DNA from: Notospermus geniculatus
Lineage: Eukaryota; Nemertea; Pilidiophora; Heteronemertea; Lineidae
NCBI GenBank assembly: GCA_002633025.1
Contig: NMRB01000092.1
Coordinates: 328,937-392,936, forward strand
DNA: 64,000 bases
Reading direction: 5' to 3'
The notes below the pieces were generated by a model. That model worked only from the letters and a program-made list of their open reading frames with translations. It was not told the origin of the DNA and made no database searches. Shown one piece after another: positions 32,970-43,875 of the stretch. Both the position numbers and the translations under genes were made by a program. Every line of letters starts with the position of its first letter. Position 1 is the stretch's first letter.

Positions 32970-33345
32970 AGATACACCCCTCCGCATTAATTTATCTGCA
33001 CCTTATTTTTTTCTAATATCTTGTGAACAAATAGGAGCTGTCAGCGAGTTGACCACTAGGTGTCACTAGGGCCCAATTCAATGCATCTAGCGGACCCAGT
33101 CATTATCTATCGAGCAGCGATCACAATAGATTTCCTGTACATTTGGTCCGCTAAGACTGTGCTGCCATCTGTTAGCAATAAGCGCGGCTGACTGCTCCTA
33201 TTGACCAAATTTGATCGGGTTGTGTTATATGAAATTTCCATGTATTGGTCAAATAATTCCAGCGGTTTTGAGTGATTGCTTTTACGCCAACATTATGTAA
33301 TCAACTGTCAAAAAAGGCTACAAAATCCATATTTTTTATTTTGTG
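32970..33345 (-). repeat. Inverted partial copy of duplication block 1
   Basis: 32972-33030 is the reverse complement of 33640-33700, and 33210-33345 that of about 33535-33620. They face block B1 across about 15 bases, making an imperfect fold-back. Unrelated sequence (33030-33210) interrupts the arm. Confidence 0.7.
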
Positions 33346-33357
33346 TGAAAATCTTCT

Positions 33358-34337
33358 ATCAAACTTAGTGTCATGAATTTGGCCTTTGGAAGCCATTGAA
33401 AAACGTCCATATCATCAAAAGTGCTGAATAAATTTACCAAGAACTTCCACAATAGTGTTTAACAAATGGCTATCTTAATCTCCCCGATGTTTTAAAAAAA
33501 TTCAGTTGAGAATAAAAAAGTTGACTTTTACAGAAATTTTTTGACAACTGATTACATAATGTTGTCGTGAAAGCAATAACTCAAAACCGCTGGAATTATT
33601 TGACAAAGGCATGGATCAAATTTGGTCAATTTGTTCACAAGATACTCCAAAAAATGAGGTGTAGATAAATTAATGCGGAGGGGTGTACGTGGCACCACGA
33701 TTAACTGTTACATGTGTACACGCATCTTGGCATGAAATGGTCGACGAGGAACTGAGTATCCTTAACAGTGGCGATATCATTTTGGGACGGGTATTCCAGT
33801 AAAGTGCACACACGAAAACGATCAACCGTTTTTAAAGGGATTAGTAAGGTCATCAAAATGTCATATAAATACTACTGCTTTGATTCTATTCGAAGCTGAA
33901 TGATTAATCCAATAGATAATCGACTTAGAAATTCGAAGCTGAAGCTAGGCATTTTGGGGGTAACGTGCTATTTTGGTCATATTGACCCTCTTGAATATGA
34001 TTCCGTAGGCCTTTTTAAAAAAGATCGTATCGAATGAAATGCGTACCTATCCATCTCTTACGGTAGTTTGAAAGAAAAAAAATGACAAAATTCAGATACT
34101 TTGAAAAGATTGTGAATCGAGTATCTATCCTTCTATAATTGAACATCATTTATTGATGACAAAAACGTAGTTGTAGTGAGTGTGGACAACCGCAAAAAAG
34201 ATGATTAATCATTGTCTCTGTCAGAGAGGTTTACAATAATAATCATCTTCTTTCCCATTGCCGTCCATAGGGAAATATTACATGAGTAATCTTGCAGCAG
34301 CACTTAAAGTGGCACAGTATTCCTTTCGAATGCTACG
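33358..34337 (+). repeat. Segmental duplication, copy B block 1
   Basis: It is collinear with 104-1215 in the same orientation and lacks the T-rich insert. It ends at AATGCTACGCTAAG, where a LINE is inserted. Confidence 0.9.
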
Positions 34338-34342
34338 CTAAG

Positions 34343-35883
34343 CAGAATTAGAATTAGAATTAGAATTATTTATTACTCTCTAATCACAGTAACAACTAAT
34401 ACATGAACTAGAAAAATATAATTTGTAAATGAAAAAAAAACAGATTCCATCATAACATTTCTATGAACTGAGTTAATCTGCAAACATACGTGTAAAAAGT
34501 GAGGCATCATGTACATGGGTGGTGTCAGGGAAAGATGAGTATTCTTTAGTACCTTTGTTTATGAAATTGGCAACATTTGTAATTACCTTCTTGTTCGGCG
34601 AATTAATCAATTGAGCCATCTTTATTGTATTACATCTTGTTCTATAATATTCTGGAATTAATTCATTTCTAAGACCTTCCAGGACAGGACATTCGAAAAG
34701 GAAATGAAATTCATCACCAACCTGTTTTAGCTCACACTTTTTACAGTATCTCTCAGCCCTGAGTTTAGACAAATTGGCTCTACAATTGGCTGGTAACAAC
34801 AAAGAACCTGTTCTAAAGTTCAACAAAGAGAACATCAGATGACGTGGAAGAAAATTAATATACTCTTCCATTTTAATTGTATCCTTATAGATTCTATACG
34901 AACTCAACTCAGCATTCTCACAAACGTTTCAGAACCAACTCTGATGAAATTGGTCACACAGGACCCTCTTTACCATGCTATCCAAGTTGACCAGTTTAAT
35001 ATGATTTTGTTGTTCCCATACATAATTTAAACCACAGTCACGAATCACAGACCTTATATTCGCTAACCAAGGAGAGGTATATTTATCTTTCTCATCGAGG
35101 TTTCTCAAAATATTCAGCAGAATAAATCCAAACTTTGTCTTCTTCCCATGCGTCAAAGTACTCCAAAAATTTATCATTCTAACCTTGCATAATATGGATA
35201 CAGGCATTCTACCAAGTTCACCATAGATCATACTGTTATGAGAATACTTGCTCTTTTTACAAATAATTTTGCAAAACTTTGTATGAACTTTCTCAAGAAT
35301 CTCATTATTTTCACACCCTATCACTTCAGCACCGTAGAGTAGAATAGGTTGTACACATACATCAACAAGTTTGAGCAAAACATCAATTGTAAGATCTAAA
35401 GCCCTGCCTTTTTGAATAACAGAGTACATGGCTCTTCTTGCTTTATCAGGAAGGATTTTCTTACCTTTAGCAAACTTTCCATTCCAGTTGAATAAAATAC
35501 CAAGGTAATTGTACTCTTCAACAATGTCAAGAGCAGAATCGCCAAGCTTAAAAATGGGTAAATTCTTCAAGCGAGCCTTTGACCTAACAAAAACCATAAC
35601 TTTAGTTTTACTCGTGTTAACACTTAACCTATTCTGTAGACAATAATCATGCAGATAATTCAAAAGCTGTTGCATTGCCACTTCACTATCTGCTAAAAGT
35701 ACCGTATCATCAGCTTAGAGAAGAATAAAAAGCTTCAAATAATCTACTGCTTCATCCCTAGCATCCTTATCTAGTTTCTCAATTAAAGCAAGAGTTATAT
35801 CACCTTTATTTCTGAAAAATTCGTCCATATCATTCAAAAATAGAGCAAACAACATTGGTGATAAGTTTTCGCCTTGTCTTGTC
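34343..35883 (-). mobile_element. 5'-truncated LINE (non-LTR retrotransposon)
   Basis: It is read on the minus strand. It begins abruptly at about 35883 within the reverse transcriptase and ends in a hexamer tail (AATTCT repeated about four times, 34343-34368). At its 5' side it joins directly to the block-2 repeat. The matching interval in copy A contains about 95 unique bases that are absent here, suggesting a small target deletion at insertion. Confidence 0.85.
34473..35883 (-). pseudogene. LINE reverse transcriptase, C-terminal part
   Basis: One continuous frame carries RQGENLSPMLFALFLNDM, then the catalytic motif region ADDTVLLADSE, then LSVNTSKTKVMVF, the NYLGI motif and a C-terminal zinc-binding stretch (CKKCELKQVGDEFHFLFECP). 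This is the order in CR1/L2/Jockey-type LINEs. Two in-frame stops interrupt it: TAA at 35715-35717, exactly at the tyrosine of the catalytic Y-A-D-D motif, and TGA at 34929-34931. The endonuclease and the first half of the reverse transcriptase are missing. It cannot be active. Confidence 0.85.
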
Positions 35884-36066
35884 GTTCGCAGCGTATCCAC
35901 GTATGCATTGTATTGTAATTATATATTCTCCGACACTGGGGCGAAAGGTAAAACTACGGTGTTGGAGAATTATGCAATCACCGGCTGTCGACAAAAAGTG
36001 GCAGTATCGTGGCCCTTTAAGGACTGAAAGCCAGGATACAGCGAATTACTCGCAAAATTTCAAACA
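35884..36066 (+). repeat. Segmental duplication, copy B block 2
   Basis: It aligns with 2069-2232, sharing TATCGTGGCCCTTTAAGG and GAATTACTCGCAA-type words. A CA microsatellite and C-run follow at 36096-36122. Confidence 0.85.
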
Positions 36067-36074
36067 TCACAGCG

Positions 36075-36330
36075 CATTCAGAATACATGTACTGTATCCC
36101 CCCTCCCACACACACACACACACTGGAGCGAGACGGTCGTCCGACATACCGATGACCAATACCAATACTCCCATGACCTTTGGGGTTTCGTTGGGTGTGC
36201 GAGAGGACACAACAGCCCATGTTACCATGCCTTCTGACTTCGTCAAAATAATATAAAATACCAGTTCGACAAGCAACAATGGACTGAGTCACAAAGGTGC
36301 TGGTCAGATGAAACAGGTCCCGTGGTTCAT
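36075..36330 (+). repeat. Segmental duplication, copy B block 3
   Basis: It aligns with 3016-3366 and provides the empty site (near 36258) for the 105-bp hairpin element of copy A. Confidence 0.85.
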
Positions 36331-36365
36331 CAGACTCCTCCGCAGTGCCGTATGGTTCAATTACG

Positions 36366-38250
36366 AACTGCCCCCAGGTCAGGACTATTTCGGCGGAGGA
36401 TCCTAGTATTCCAATACATGCCGAATGGAATTGAAGACTTTCATGGGCACGTGCACCAAACGTTTCGTCGACCTACTTTTATCTGATTGGTTCATCGTTT
36501 GGGTTGGGTCGTGTACAAAGTAGTACAAAGTAGGACCCAGGCTCATGAGACGCAGAGGGACAAGCGAAGAAAATAACTACTTTTCGATGAAAATGCACGA
36601 AAATAGTTCTGTCGTTACTACTTTGTAATGACCATCACTATCATCACTATTAGTTCAAAAACGTGATTGATTACAAAACATGCAGTTGTTTATTGTTTTT
36701 GACTTTATTTGATATGGGGATGGGAAATAATATCGCATGCTCGATTTTGCAAAGCACTAAGGCACCTGGGGCAGTGTCGTAATTGGAGCATCATAAAATG
36801 CGGAATGCGACGGCACTGCGGAGGAATTCGGTGGTTCATTAGAAGTGATGCATTTTGAGCATTCATCATCTCGGAATAACTTTTGCAGTCACATAAGTTA
36901 CATGTACCAACCTTTCTCACCATGTGCTTCACGTTATTCGGTAGAACCACGTACTTCTTCTTCCTACACCTCGGTCTCGTGACGTGACACAGACAAGCCC
37001 CCGTGTCACAGTTGAATATGAAGCCAAGTAAATCAAGTGTAAAACAGAGTAATGCACACCTCATACTGGATGATGTATTCGACATGTGGTCATAGATAGT
37101 CTTATCAAAGCTTGAGACGTTCACATCTTTATATATTTCGTGATGAATTTCCTTGAAACTGAAGTTGCAGGGAAGCTTTTCATGTCCCCTTGCAATCGGA
37201 TTTTGGCACGTCCACATTGTTGCGTTGCAGTCTTAACGTTCTACACGGGAGGCGGGAGGGGCATTGTCATCTGGAATATCAGTCTTCCTCTATGCTGTAG
37301 AGGGTATCCACGTGTTGTCACTTCCTGTTTTTGTTGAACTAGGCTACTTCTAAAATCATTCCAACTTTCTGGTATATGTACTGCCATGCCGATTTACCGG
37401 CGGTGATGGCATTCCGTTAACTCCACACCGACACCGCCGATTCAATCCAATGAAATTCGTGTCAGTCGCCACAGCAGGGCGGCCAATCAGAGACTGCGTT
37501 ACTGACACGGAAGGCATGTATGGTGCAGCAATGTTTACTTCTGGGTTCGGCTCTTGTATGGCGATGTAAATTCAAATCTGATTGGTCGAGATTGGGCTGT
37601 TTCATCAAACAACCATTCCGGACGATAAGACGTATTTATGCAAAAACAGCAATAAACAAAAAAATATTTTTTCCTACGATCTAGTTATAGGCTATAATTA
37701 TCGGACGAAAGTTTCTTCTTGACAACAAGTTTTATTAATTTGAAAAACAATCATGTCGTATTTGCAGTGGGGGTGCACCACAAGAGCAGCGAACAGCATT
37801 CCTGACAGATTTTCTTCTGGAGTGGGCCTGGGGTTTGTGGTGTGAGCCGTGCGAACTAAGCGCAAAACCCAGGTTAGCCTGGATGATGAACTGCAGAATA
37901 AAACCACATCTGTTCCCAAAATTTCGCATTTAATAATCGTTTATCTAGCAGGAAAATTAGCAATTCACATCTTTTCTAATACATGTGTAATGTAAAGTTT
38001 CCCTCCAAGCCAATGGCTAATTATGCATGAATATGCTAATTATGCAGGGTTTATGGCTCTTTTGAATCAGTCGATCATGCTTTCCTGCCTAGAGACTGCA
38101 GTGAGTTCTTTAGACAGCAGTAGGTCTACCGAGGTTTTATTACTGTTAAGATCATTGAGATCCATCACGCTATCCCGATTTACAAAAGTAGGCCTACTGG
38201 ACCTTCGCCATCCAAAGTCCGCTACATAATTGTCGCCCATGTGTAGATCG
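36366..38250 (+). repeat. Segmental duplication, copy B block 4
   Basis: It aligns with 6187-7622 apart from a 515-base insertion at about 37376-37890, placed between CTTTCTGGTAT and CAGAATAAAACCAC. That insertion shows no terminal inverted repeats, and its origin is unclear. Confidence 0.9.
36705..37280 (-). pseudogene. Damaged copy of the secreted-protein terminal exon (copy B)
   Basis: It is the paralogue of 6554-7070. From Met-Trp-Thr-Cys the frame is kept for about 110 residues with few replacements (for example Gly to Cys and Gly to Asn in the cysteine-rich part) and a 6-base in-frame difference near KVGTCNLCDC. Upstream, a TAA at 37233-37235 replaces the Gln codon of copy A. Near the 3' end a one-base loss (about 36825) shifts the last 40 codons so that the natural stop is missed. 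The AATAAA at 36689-36694 remains. This copy looks non-functional while copy A may not be. Confidence 0.6.
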
Positions 38251-38252
38251 AT

Positions 38253-38871
38253 GGCAAGTGATCAATTTCAGGTCGGCGACCGGTATCAATTCCTTTCGGT
38301 CGTATTCAATCGCAGGTGGCAGGTTGCAAAGCAAGTCGCAAAGCAGAAAATCAGCAGTGGATTCCTGGCTTTAAGATACAGATGAACGTAATGTCCTATG
38401 TAAACCTGTTTCGTTTTAAAATGTACACATTCACCTCTCGACGCAGGCAAAATAAAGTAGAAATCATAATGATGTAATCACACGGAGTTGATTGCGTGAC
38501 ACAACAAATTTAATTAAGGGCATTTTTATCCGAGAGATTTTTGCAAAAAAGACATGTCATTCATTCCTTATGTTTGCTCCCTCATAGTCACAAGTTCTGT
38601 TAGTTATTGGTAATTCTCAGTATCATCCGCTGTTTCAGAGATCAATATATTGTTATTCGGAGGCTTGCCAAACTGGTTGGAGGATGTAAACTGAAATCAT
38701 ACTTATGACTTAATTGTGGTACGAGCATTTTGGTGTTCAGACTTATTGATTTATGCTTATAGTGCATCTAAATCTATGGCGAGGAAAGTATTGAAAATTG
38801 TCAAACTAGTGAATCTATTCAAAATGATTGTTTTTCTTCAGTAACTTGAAACGTACGAACATTTTTAAAGG
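38253..38871 (+). repeat. Segmental duplication, copy B block 5
   Basis: It is the counterpart of 7947-8553 and ends at ACGTACGAACATTTTT, where another element begins. Confidence 0.9.
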
Positions 38872-40082
38872 CCCGGGTTTATTTGGCAAGCATGCTTGCC
38901 GAGCAGTTCCCTTTTTCGTCCTTATTTAGCAAGCATGCTTGCCATCTAATGCTGAAAAATGTACCTATTTGGCAAGCATGTCACGCCCCCTAATTAGTAT
39001 TAATCAGGATATGTGCTTGCCATCTTATGATTCAGCACGTCTGGCTATTGGGCAAGCAGACATGCCAATTGTTTGTTATAACCTTGGAGGAAGTTATTAC
39101 CTATCCAGGTGCAAGCAAGGGCCAAGGGAGATCGGGGGCCAAGGGACACAGAGTAAAAAACCGCATGTTGCACTTTTGGACGGAAAATTTGAGAGGCACG
39201 GCGCTGATTTTAGGCACGGGCGGGAGCGATATTATTTGTTTTATCTTGAACTTACTTAATGGAACCCAAACAACAATATTCATGTCAATGGCACCCTCGC
39301 CGAGTTACGGAGCATTGACAACTCTGGCCAATAAGGCCACCATCCGGCAGTCGTTTGTTGGCACTTTCCACTGTTCGGAGCTATTTTTGTACGAAAATAC
39401 AAAACGTTTCTTCTTGACATGCCTTTTCGGAGAAAAAGGAAAAGCAAGGAAAGCAAAAAAAAATGAAGGAGAAAAGAAAAAATCACGAGTGTGATCACGC
39501 AAGTTTCGAACCCGCGACATCGGGGTTGTTAGCCCATCACTCTTTCCACTGCGCTAGTCAACTGACTGCAGATAGGCGGTGGGAATTTATTAACTGGTTC
39601 AGGACAATGCAGGTAACTCGTCGTTGTAAGCCAAACTTGGCGTACTGTTTGGCAAACCAGGGCCGATAAATAACCACTTTCTTCTGAAAATCGCTTGTAG
39701 GTGGCTCCTTTCCGCAAGGCCCCCTCCACTAAACGATATTTTCTGCCCTACCAGCTGCTCTGGGAGCGCTGCATAATTTAATGACTTAGACGTGCATCCA
39801 AGACTATACGTTTACTGCATTCACATCGATAACTGTGCAAATAAACAGTTCTATGCATTTAACGCCGTCTTAAAATCTTCGTTGGAGGCATAGCCTACTC
39901 CCAATCGCAACTTTTCGATGCCTTTTGGCGAGGACTGCGACGGTGAGTCGGAGGACGCCATCTTCATCTTCTGTTTGCATAATTAATGAGGTCTAATTAA
40001 TATTCATTATTATCTGCTTGCCATCTAAGACGAAATTTCTGTAATTCGGCAAGCATCTGCTTGCCAAATAACCACTTCCTTT
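38871..40082. mobile_element. 1.2-kb element with TTATTTGGCAAGCA inverted ends
   Basis: The left end (TTTATTTGGCAAGCATGC) and right end (opposite strand GGTTATTTGGCAAGCAGA) match. The palindrome GGCAAGCATGCTTGCC occurs at the left end and is repeated with variants at both ends. Copy A holds a different repeat at the same junction. Inside lies a SINE-like piece (39415-39565). A 155-codon plus-strand frame (39027-39494) runs into the SINE's A-rich stretch and is not convincing. Confidence 0.7.
39415..39563 (-). mobile_element. tRNA-derived SINE with A/T-rich tail
   Basis: On the minus strand CTAGCGCAGTGGAAAGAG (A box) and GCGGGTTCGAAACTTG (B box) are spaced as in a tRNA, with GGGCTAACAACCC between as an anticodon-arm-like hairpin. 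The body runs leftward into a TTTTCTTTT-rich tail. It resembles the head at 9580-9645 in layout. Confidence 0.65.
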
Positions 40083-40425
40083 TTAAAGAACACGTTGGGT
40101 CCCACTGTTCCATAGTAATCAAACAGACCATTTTTTCCAGTGCGGTTAAGTTGGGTCCATCCGTTTGCTAAAGTTGTCAAAGGTCCCACAACAATCATAT
40201 ACATGTACGTAAATTACTCATTGTATGTCTTATTCAGGATCAGGACAGTCAACCCACAACCGTCAGATAAATTTGCTATTCAATACTACCATCTTATAAA
40301 TTTGTTGTTCAAAACAGGCAAAAGTTTGATTTTCACGACGCCATTTTCTGTAATCCTTGGCTTCAACAGCGTCAATAGCCTGGTGACAAATAGGACACAA
40401 AATGACCGAGTCATACAAAAATCTA
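40083..40425 (+). repeat. Segmental duplication, copy B block 6
   Basis: It matches 10071-10425, and the similarity ends near GGTGACAAATAGGACAC. Confidence 0.9.
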
Positions 40426-40429
40426 ATGG

Positions 40430-40583
40430 CCTATACACACGATCCAATTTTTTACCCAATTTTCTGAATATCTCAATAAAGGCCTACGTGCGGGTTTATA
40501 CATTGAAGCCCCAGTAGACCCGGAATCTGAATTTCCAAAAACTTGGATGAAAAACAGGATCGTGTGTGTAGGCCATAACCCTT
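40430..40583. mobile_element. About 150-bp hairpin element
   Basis: GGCCTATACACACGATCC on the left and its near complement GGATCGTGTGTGTAGGCC on the right enclose a short non-coding centre. Confidence 0.7.
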
Positions 40584-40761
40584 TCGGGCCTGGATTAAGT
40601 TGAAAAGTGTACATTTTGTGTAACATGAATTTCTCATGTGTCTACAAAAACGCGACTAGCTCCAAAAGATTGCAACCAAAACTAGTGCGAAGACACTCAT
40701 TCTGGAGGCTACTAAATGGGTCACGACCTCATGCAGGTTTGCTTCTTCCAAAATGTCTGTG

Positions 40762-40950
40762 AGGCTCCAGTTCCATAGAGTTCACGTTTACACTTTTCAC
40801 GCGCCACGCTTCACGTTTTCGTTCCTCGATTCAGCACACAACGAGACACACATTACCTGTCCTGTGGCATGCTTTCTCCCAGGAACGAAAGGAAAACGTG
40901 AACTGTAACGCGAGAAAAGTGTAAACGTGAACTCTATTGAACTGGAGCCT
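40762..40950. mobile_element. 189-bp hairpin element
   Basis: The arms start AGGCTCCAGTTC and share AGAGTTCACGTTTACACTTT, each about 45 bp long, followed by a second shared word (AACGTGAA). Confidence 0.8.
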
Positions 40951-41399
40951 AAGAGAAACAGGCCAGAGCCAAAGATGCAATTTGTGAGGAAATAGTCGCA
41001 TTCTGCCTACGTTTTCGTGACATGGCCAATCTATGTCTCAATAACCGTTGCTTCAACGCGTCTGAAAATTGGTCAAAATGAGGCTACTGTTTCTCCTCTT
41101 TCTTTTGGCGCTAGTCGCGTCGTCGTAGCTGCTTCCGTTGCGGCGATATAGCCATTTTGTCACGACAAGTCAGATTTGCACTTTGGAGTCTGTCAATCAA
41201 GACCCCGGGACAAACGTTAAAACGCAATTTTAGCCAGGTTTCTTCAAACAGAGCAAAATCGCTCTACTGGTTACATCAATCGGTCTACTGTTACGATTCT
41301 TGGTCAATTTGAATGTCCGATGGTGTGTGGTACAGGCCACTCTCGCCAAATGGCGAGATAAGTCCCTAAAGTGTTAAATGTCGTCGTGCTGCTCCAGTC

Positions 41400-41523
41400 A
41401 ATAGGGAGGTTTCGCAAGCGCCCGGTTAGGCCATACGACTACGTTTATCTATTGTGTGGGTATACCCAAACAATAGATACGTCGTCGTATGGCCTAACCG
41501 GGCGCTTGCGAAACCTCCCTATT
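41400..41523. repeat. Near-perfect 124-bp palindrome
   Basis: The arms of 63 and 61 bases meet at GGGTATACCC with almost no loop. They differ by two substitutions and a 2-base gap. Half of it (TTTCGCAAGCGC, then GGTTAGGCCATACGAC) recurs alone at about 59842-59890. Confidence 0.9.
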
Positions 41524-41596
41524 AGTTGCGCTTCCACTACAAAAAAGCAGGTATTTGTCCGCTCTTGTTCTGCTTCCATTACAGAATTGCCGGGTT

Positions 41597-41826
41597 TAAT
41601 AAGTCCGGTTCTATTAAGTGCGGATCTATTTGGTTTGGATAGGTCATGCACAGTCGCAAGCGACCGTGGAGCCACCTGTAGCCGAGCATAATACTACAAA
41701 TAGATCCGGTGTTATTGCCATTCCACTACAAAATTTATCCGCATCTAGATTCGGAGTATGATCGGCTATGCTATCCGAACTAAATAGATCCACACTTAAC
41801 CTTGATATTAACCTTAATAGAACCAG
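41597..41826. mobile_element. About 230-bp inverted-repeat element
   Basis: GGTTCTATTAAG and GGATCTATTTGGTTTGGATA on the left return inverted at the right end. It directly precedes the LINE fragment at 41824, so it may have inserted into that LINE. Confidence 0.6.
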
Positions 41827-43050
41827 ATGCGATTTCATCTTTAGGGCTCACCTCTTTTCTCATAATTTTGCTGGCATTAACGATCCTGCATGTCAATGTG
41901 GACATAGGTCTCAGCAAAAATATATAACACCAAAAATATACAACTCGAAAATCACCAATTTTCGGCATGTTCAACAGCACGTTGTGGCCGAACCATTGAA
42001 CTGATTACTAATTTCTCTAGCAATATGGAAAGATGAGGTTTTTTTTCTAAACAATGACATTTGTTACAGCTTTCAATTCCAAGTATTAATTGAGATATAG
42101 CGCCCGAAAAGTGACCACTTCAAGCCCCATTTCTCCTTGCGTACACCATCCTTCCCGGGCGATATAGTTCATGTCCTCTGAGCAGATGGCGCTGACGATC
42201 AGCTTTTTCCATATTTGGAGTGAAGCCGCGTAACACAACCAATGAGAGCTGGCGATCTCGTTAGAGTGCCATCTTACGGCAAGCAAGTAAACTGATCGGT
42301 CGGGAAGGGGGCTGCACGAAATGCCGAAAACAAGCCGAAACAACCCATCTTTGGAGCCCTGTATCTCACCTATTTCGGGGAACTGACTCGTCAGACAAGT
42401 CTCATGTGGTAGGAAAAGACTTCTATTTTCGATTAGGATATAGAAATCACAATAAAATGCTGGGCTGATAGCGTTATTTGTTGAAAGAAGTAGCTAGATT
42501 TGCAGGTTTCGAGTTGTATATTTTTGGTGTTATATATTTTTGGTCTCAGTCAACTCAACACCTACTCTTCCATTGCCCTCTCATCCTACAATTACGCACT
42601 AGACTTTTTTCTGACCTTGAAAAGCTGCCATACTTCACTGCTACTTATTCTAGTTTTACCCGCCTTGATCAGCGAATGAGGATGTTACTGTTTGGTAATC
42701 AATTACTCCCGCATCAAGTTAATGTTCAGCTAATCAGTATTATCTCAAAATTTATTACCGATGCCCAAATTATCTTGAATGCTATTTGATATTTTACTCT
42801 TGATTCCTTTACTTTGAAAGTCTCAATCTCGCCAATCTTATCGTTTCCTTCAGCATCTGTAAAACATCCTGTTCGGAATCATGGCCGGTCACCTGTCGTT
42901 GTGTATTATTCTTTGCGCTGTTCATTTATTTTGTCTTGGACTCAACTTTTAGATGGCTTGTCAGAGCTAATAATGCTTACCTCTATGCCTCAGCTCTGAC
43001 AGGGCAACTTTTGTATCATGTACATTCATTTCATTTGTCCCAATAAACCT
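41824..43050 (+). pseudogene. LINE C-terminal zinc-finger fragment, split by a transposon
   Basis: Two parts of one frame, 41824-41914 (ending CQCGHRSQ) and 42543-42789 (STQHLLFHCPL and onward to the stop), form the Cys-x-Cys-Gly...His-x4-Cys motif at the end of LINE reverse transcriptases. They are separated by the 628-bp element at 41915-42542, and the frame is in register across the insertion. A 3' untranslated stretch follows to about 43050 (AATAAACC at 43032). The body upstream is missing. Confidence 0.7.
41915..42542. mobile_element. 628-bp element with perfect 36-bp terminal inverted repeats and 7-bp target duplication
   Basis: The arms 41915-41950 and 42507-42542 are exact reverse complements starting CAAAAATATATAACACC. 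GTCTCAG is duplicated outside (41908-41914 and 42543-42549). The inner part is non-coding, although an unrelated antisense frame of 85 codons lies at 42086-42343. The perfect arms imply a recent insertion. A duplication of 7 bases (8 if one mismatch is allowed) fits hAT- or P-like families, not decidable here. Confidence 0.9.
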
Positions 43051-43875
43051 TATATATATACGACTTTGAAGCCTTCTTTTCGGAAGTAAAATTTTGTAAT
43101 TCCGTTACTGTAATTCCGTTACCATGTACATGTACTGCATTTAGATATGTTAATTTCTCTTGGATGTAGAACGATTTGGTGACGGTTAATATCTGAACTA
43201 AGAACTAACAACCTAAGCTGTATTATCATACTCTTATTGTGATCATACGTTCTGTGGGTATTGTGTAAGAATTTTTTAAAAGTTGGTGACTGTTTTTGCA
43301 CTGTCTCTCATATTTTAATATTCCGTTAAAATTAAAATTCCGTTACCGACAAAAGCCTGAAAAGTGGGCGTCACTGCTCCTTCCGCTTGAATTGTAAACG
43401 GAGTTTGAACGTGTTCAAATATAATTTGGACTGATGTGCCCAGGATATGACTGATTTCGTATGCGTCATGTTTGCCAGATAAGGGTGGGAGCTAAAAATA
43501 TGACTAAATGTTGCTCTGATTTGTAATTCCGTTACCGGAGAATTGCCCAGTTAGTGAATAGTTATACCCAGCCTGAGACAGTTAGTGATTACGTTTCCTC
43601 CTAAATCAACACTTTGAGTCTGAAAGTGCACTTGACAGGCTTTTTAGGATATAGATTTAGAACATTTTACATTGGATGACTATAGAAATGGTTCTAGGTG
43701 TGACATCACTAAGTGGGCGGGAAATTTGAATTCCGCTCTAAGAAATACATTTCTGTGTGTGGTTTGAAAATGAGCTAATATTTTTTCACCATTTTTTGCC
43801 AGCCACAGAATGATGTAATACCCATCTGGAACAGCAAAAATATTCATTACATTTAAAGGTGTCAGTGCCTCTTTA
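43051..43875. other. No gene seen
   Basis: AT-rich sequence with several spaced AATTCCGTTACC words (43090, 43325, 43515) and short frames only. Confidence 0.4.

Noticed and set aside
39027-39494. 155-codon plus-strand frame
   Set aside because: It ends in the A-rich tail of a SINE (lysine-rich end) and has overlapping alternatives in other frames.
104-40425. The two related segments as unmerged haplotypes
   Set aside because: They lie 33 kb apart in one contig with unrelated sequence between and show many independent insertions; still worth a read-depth check.
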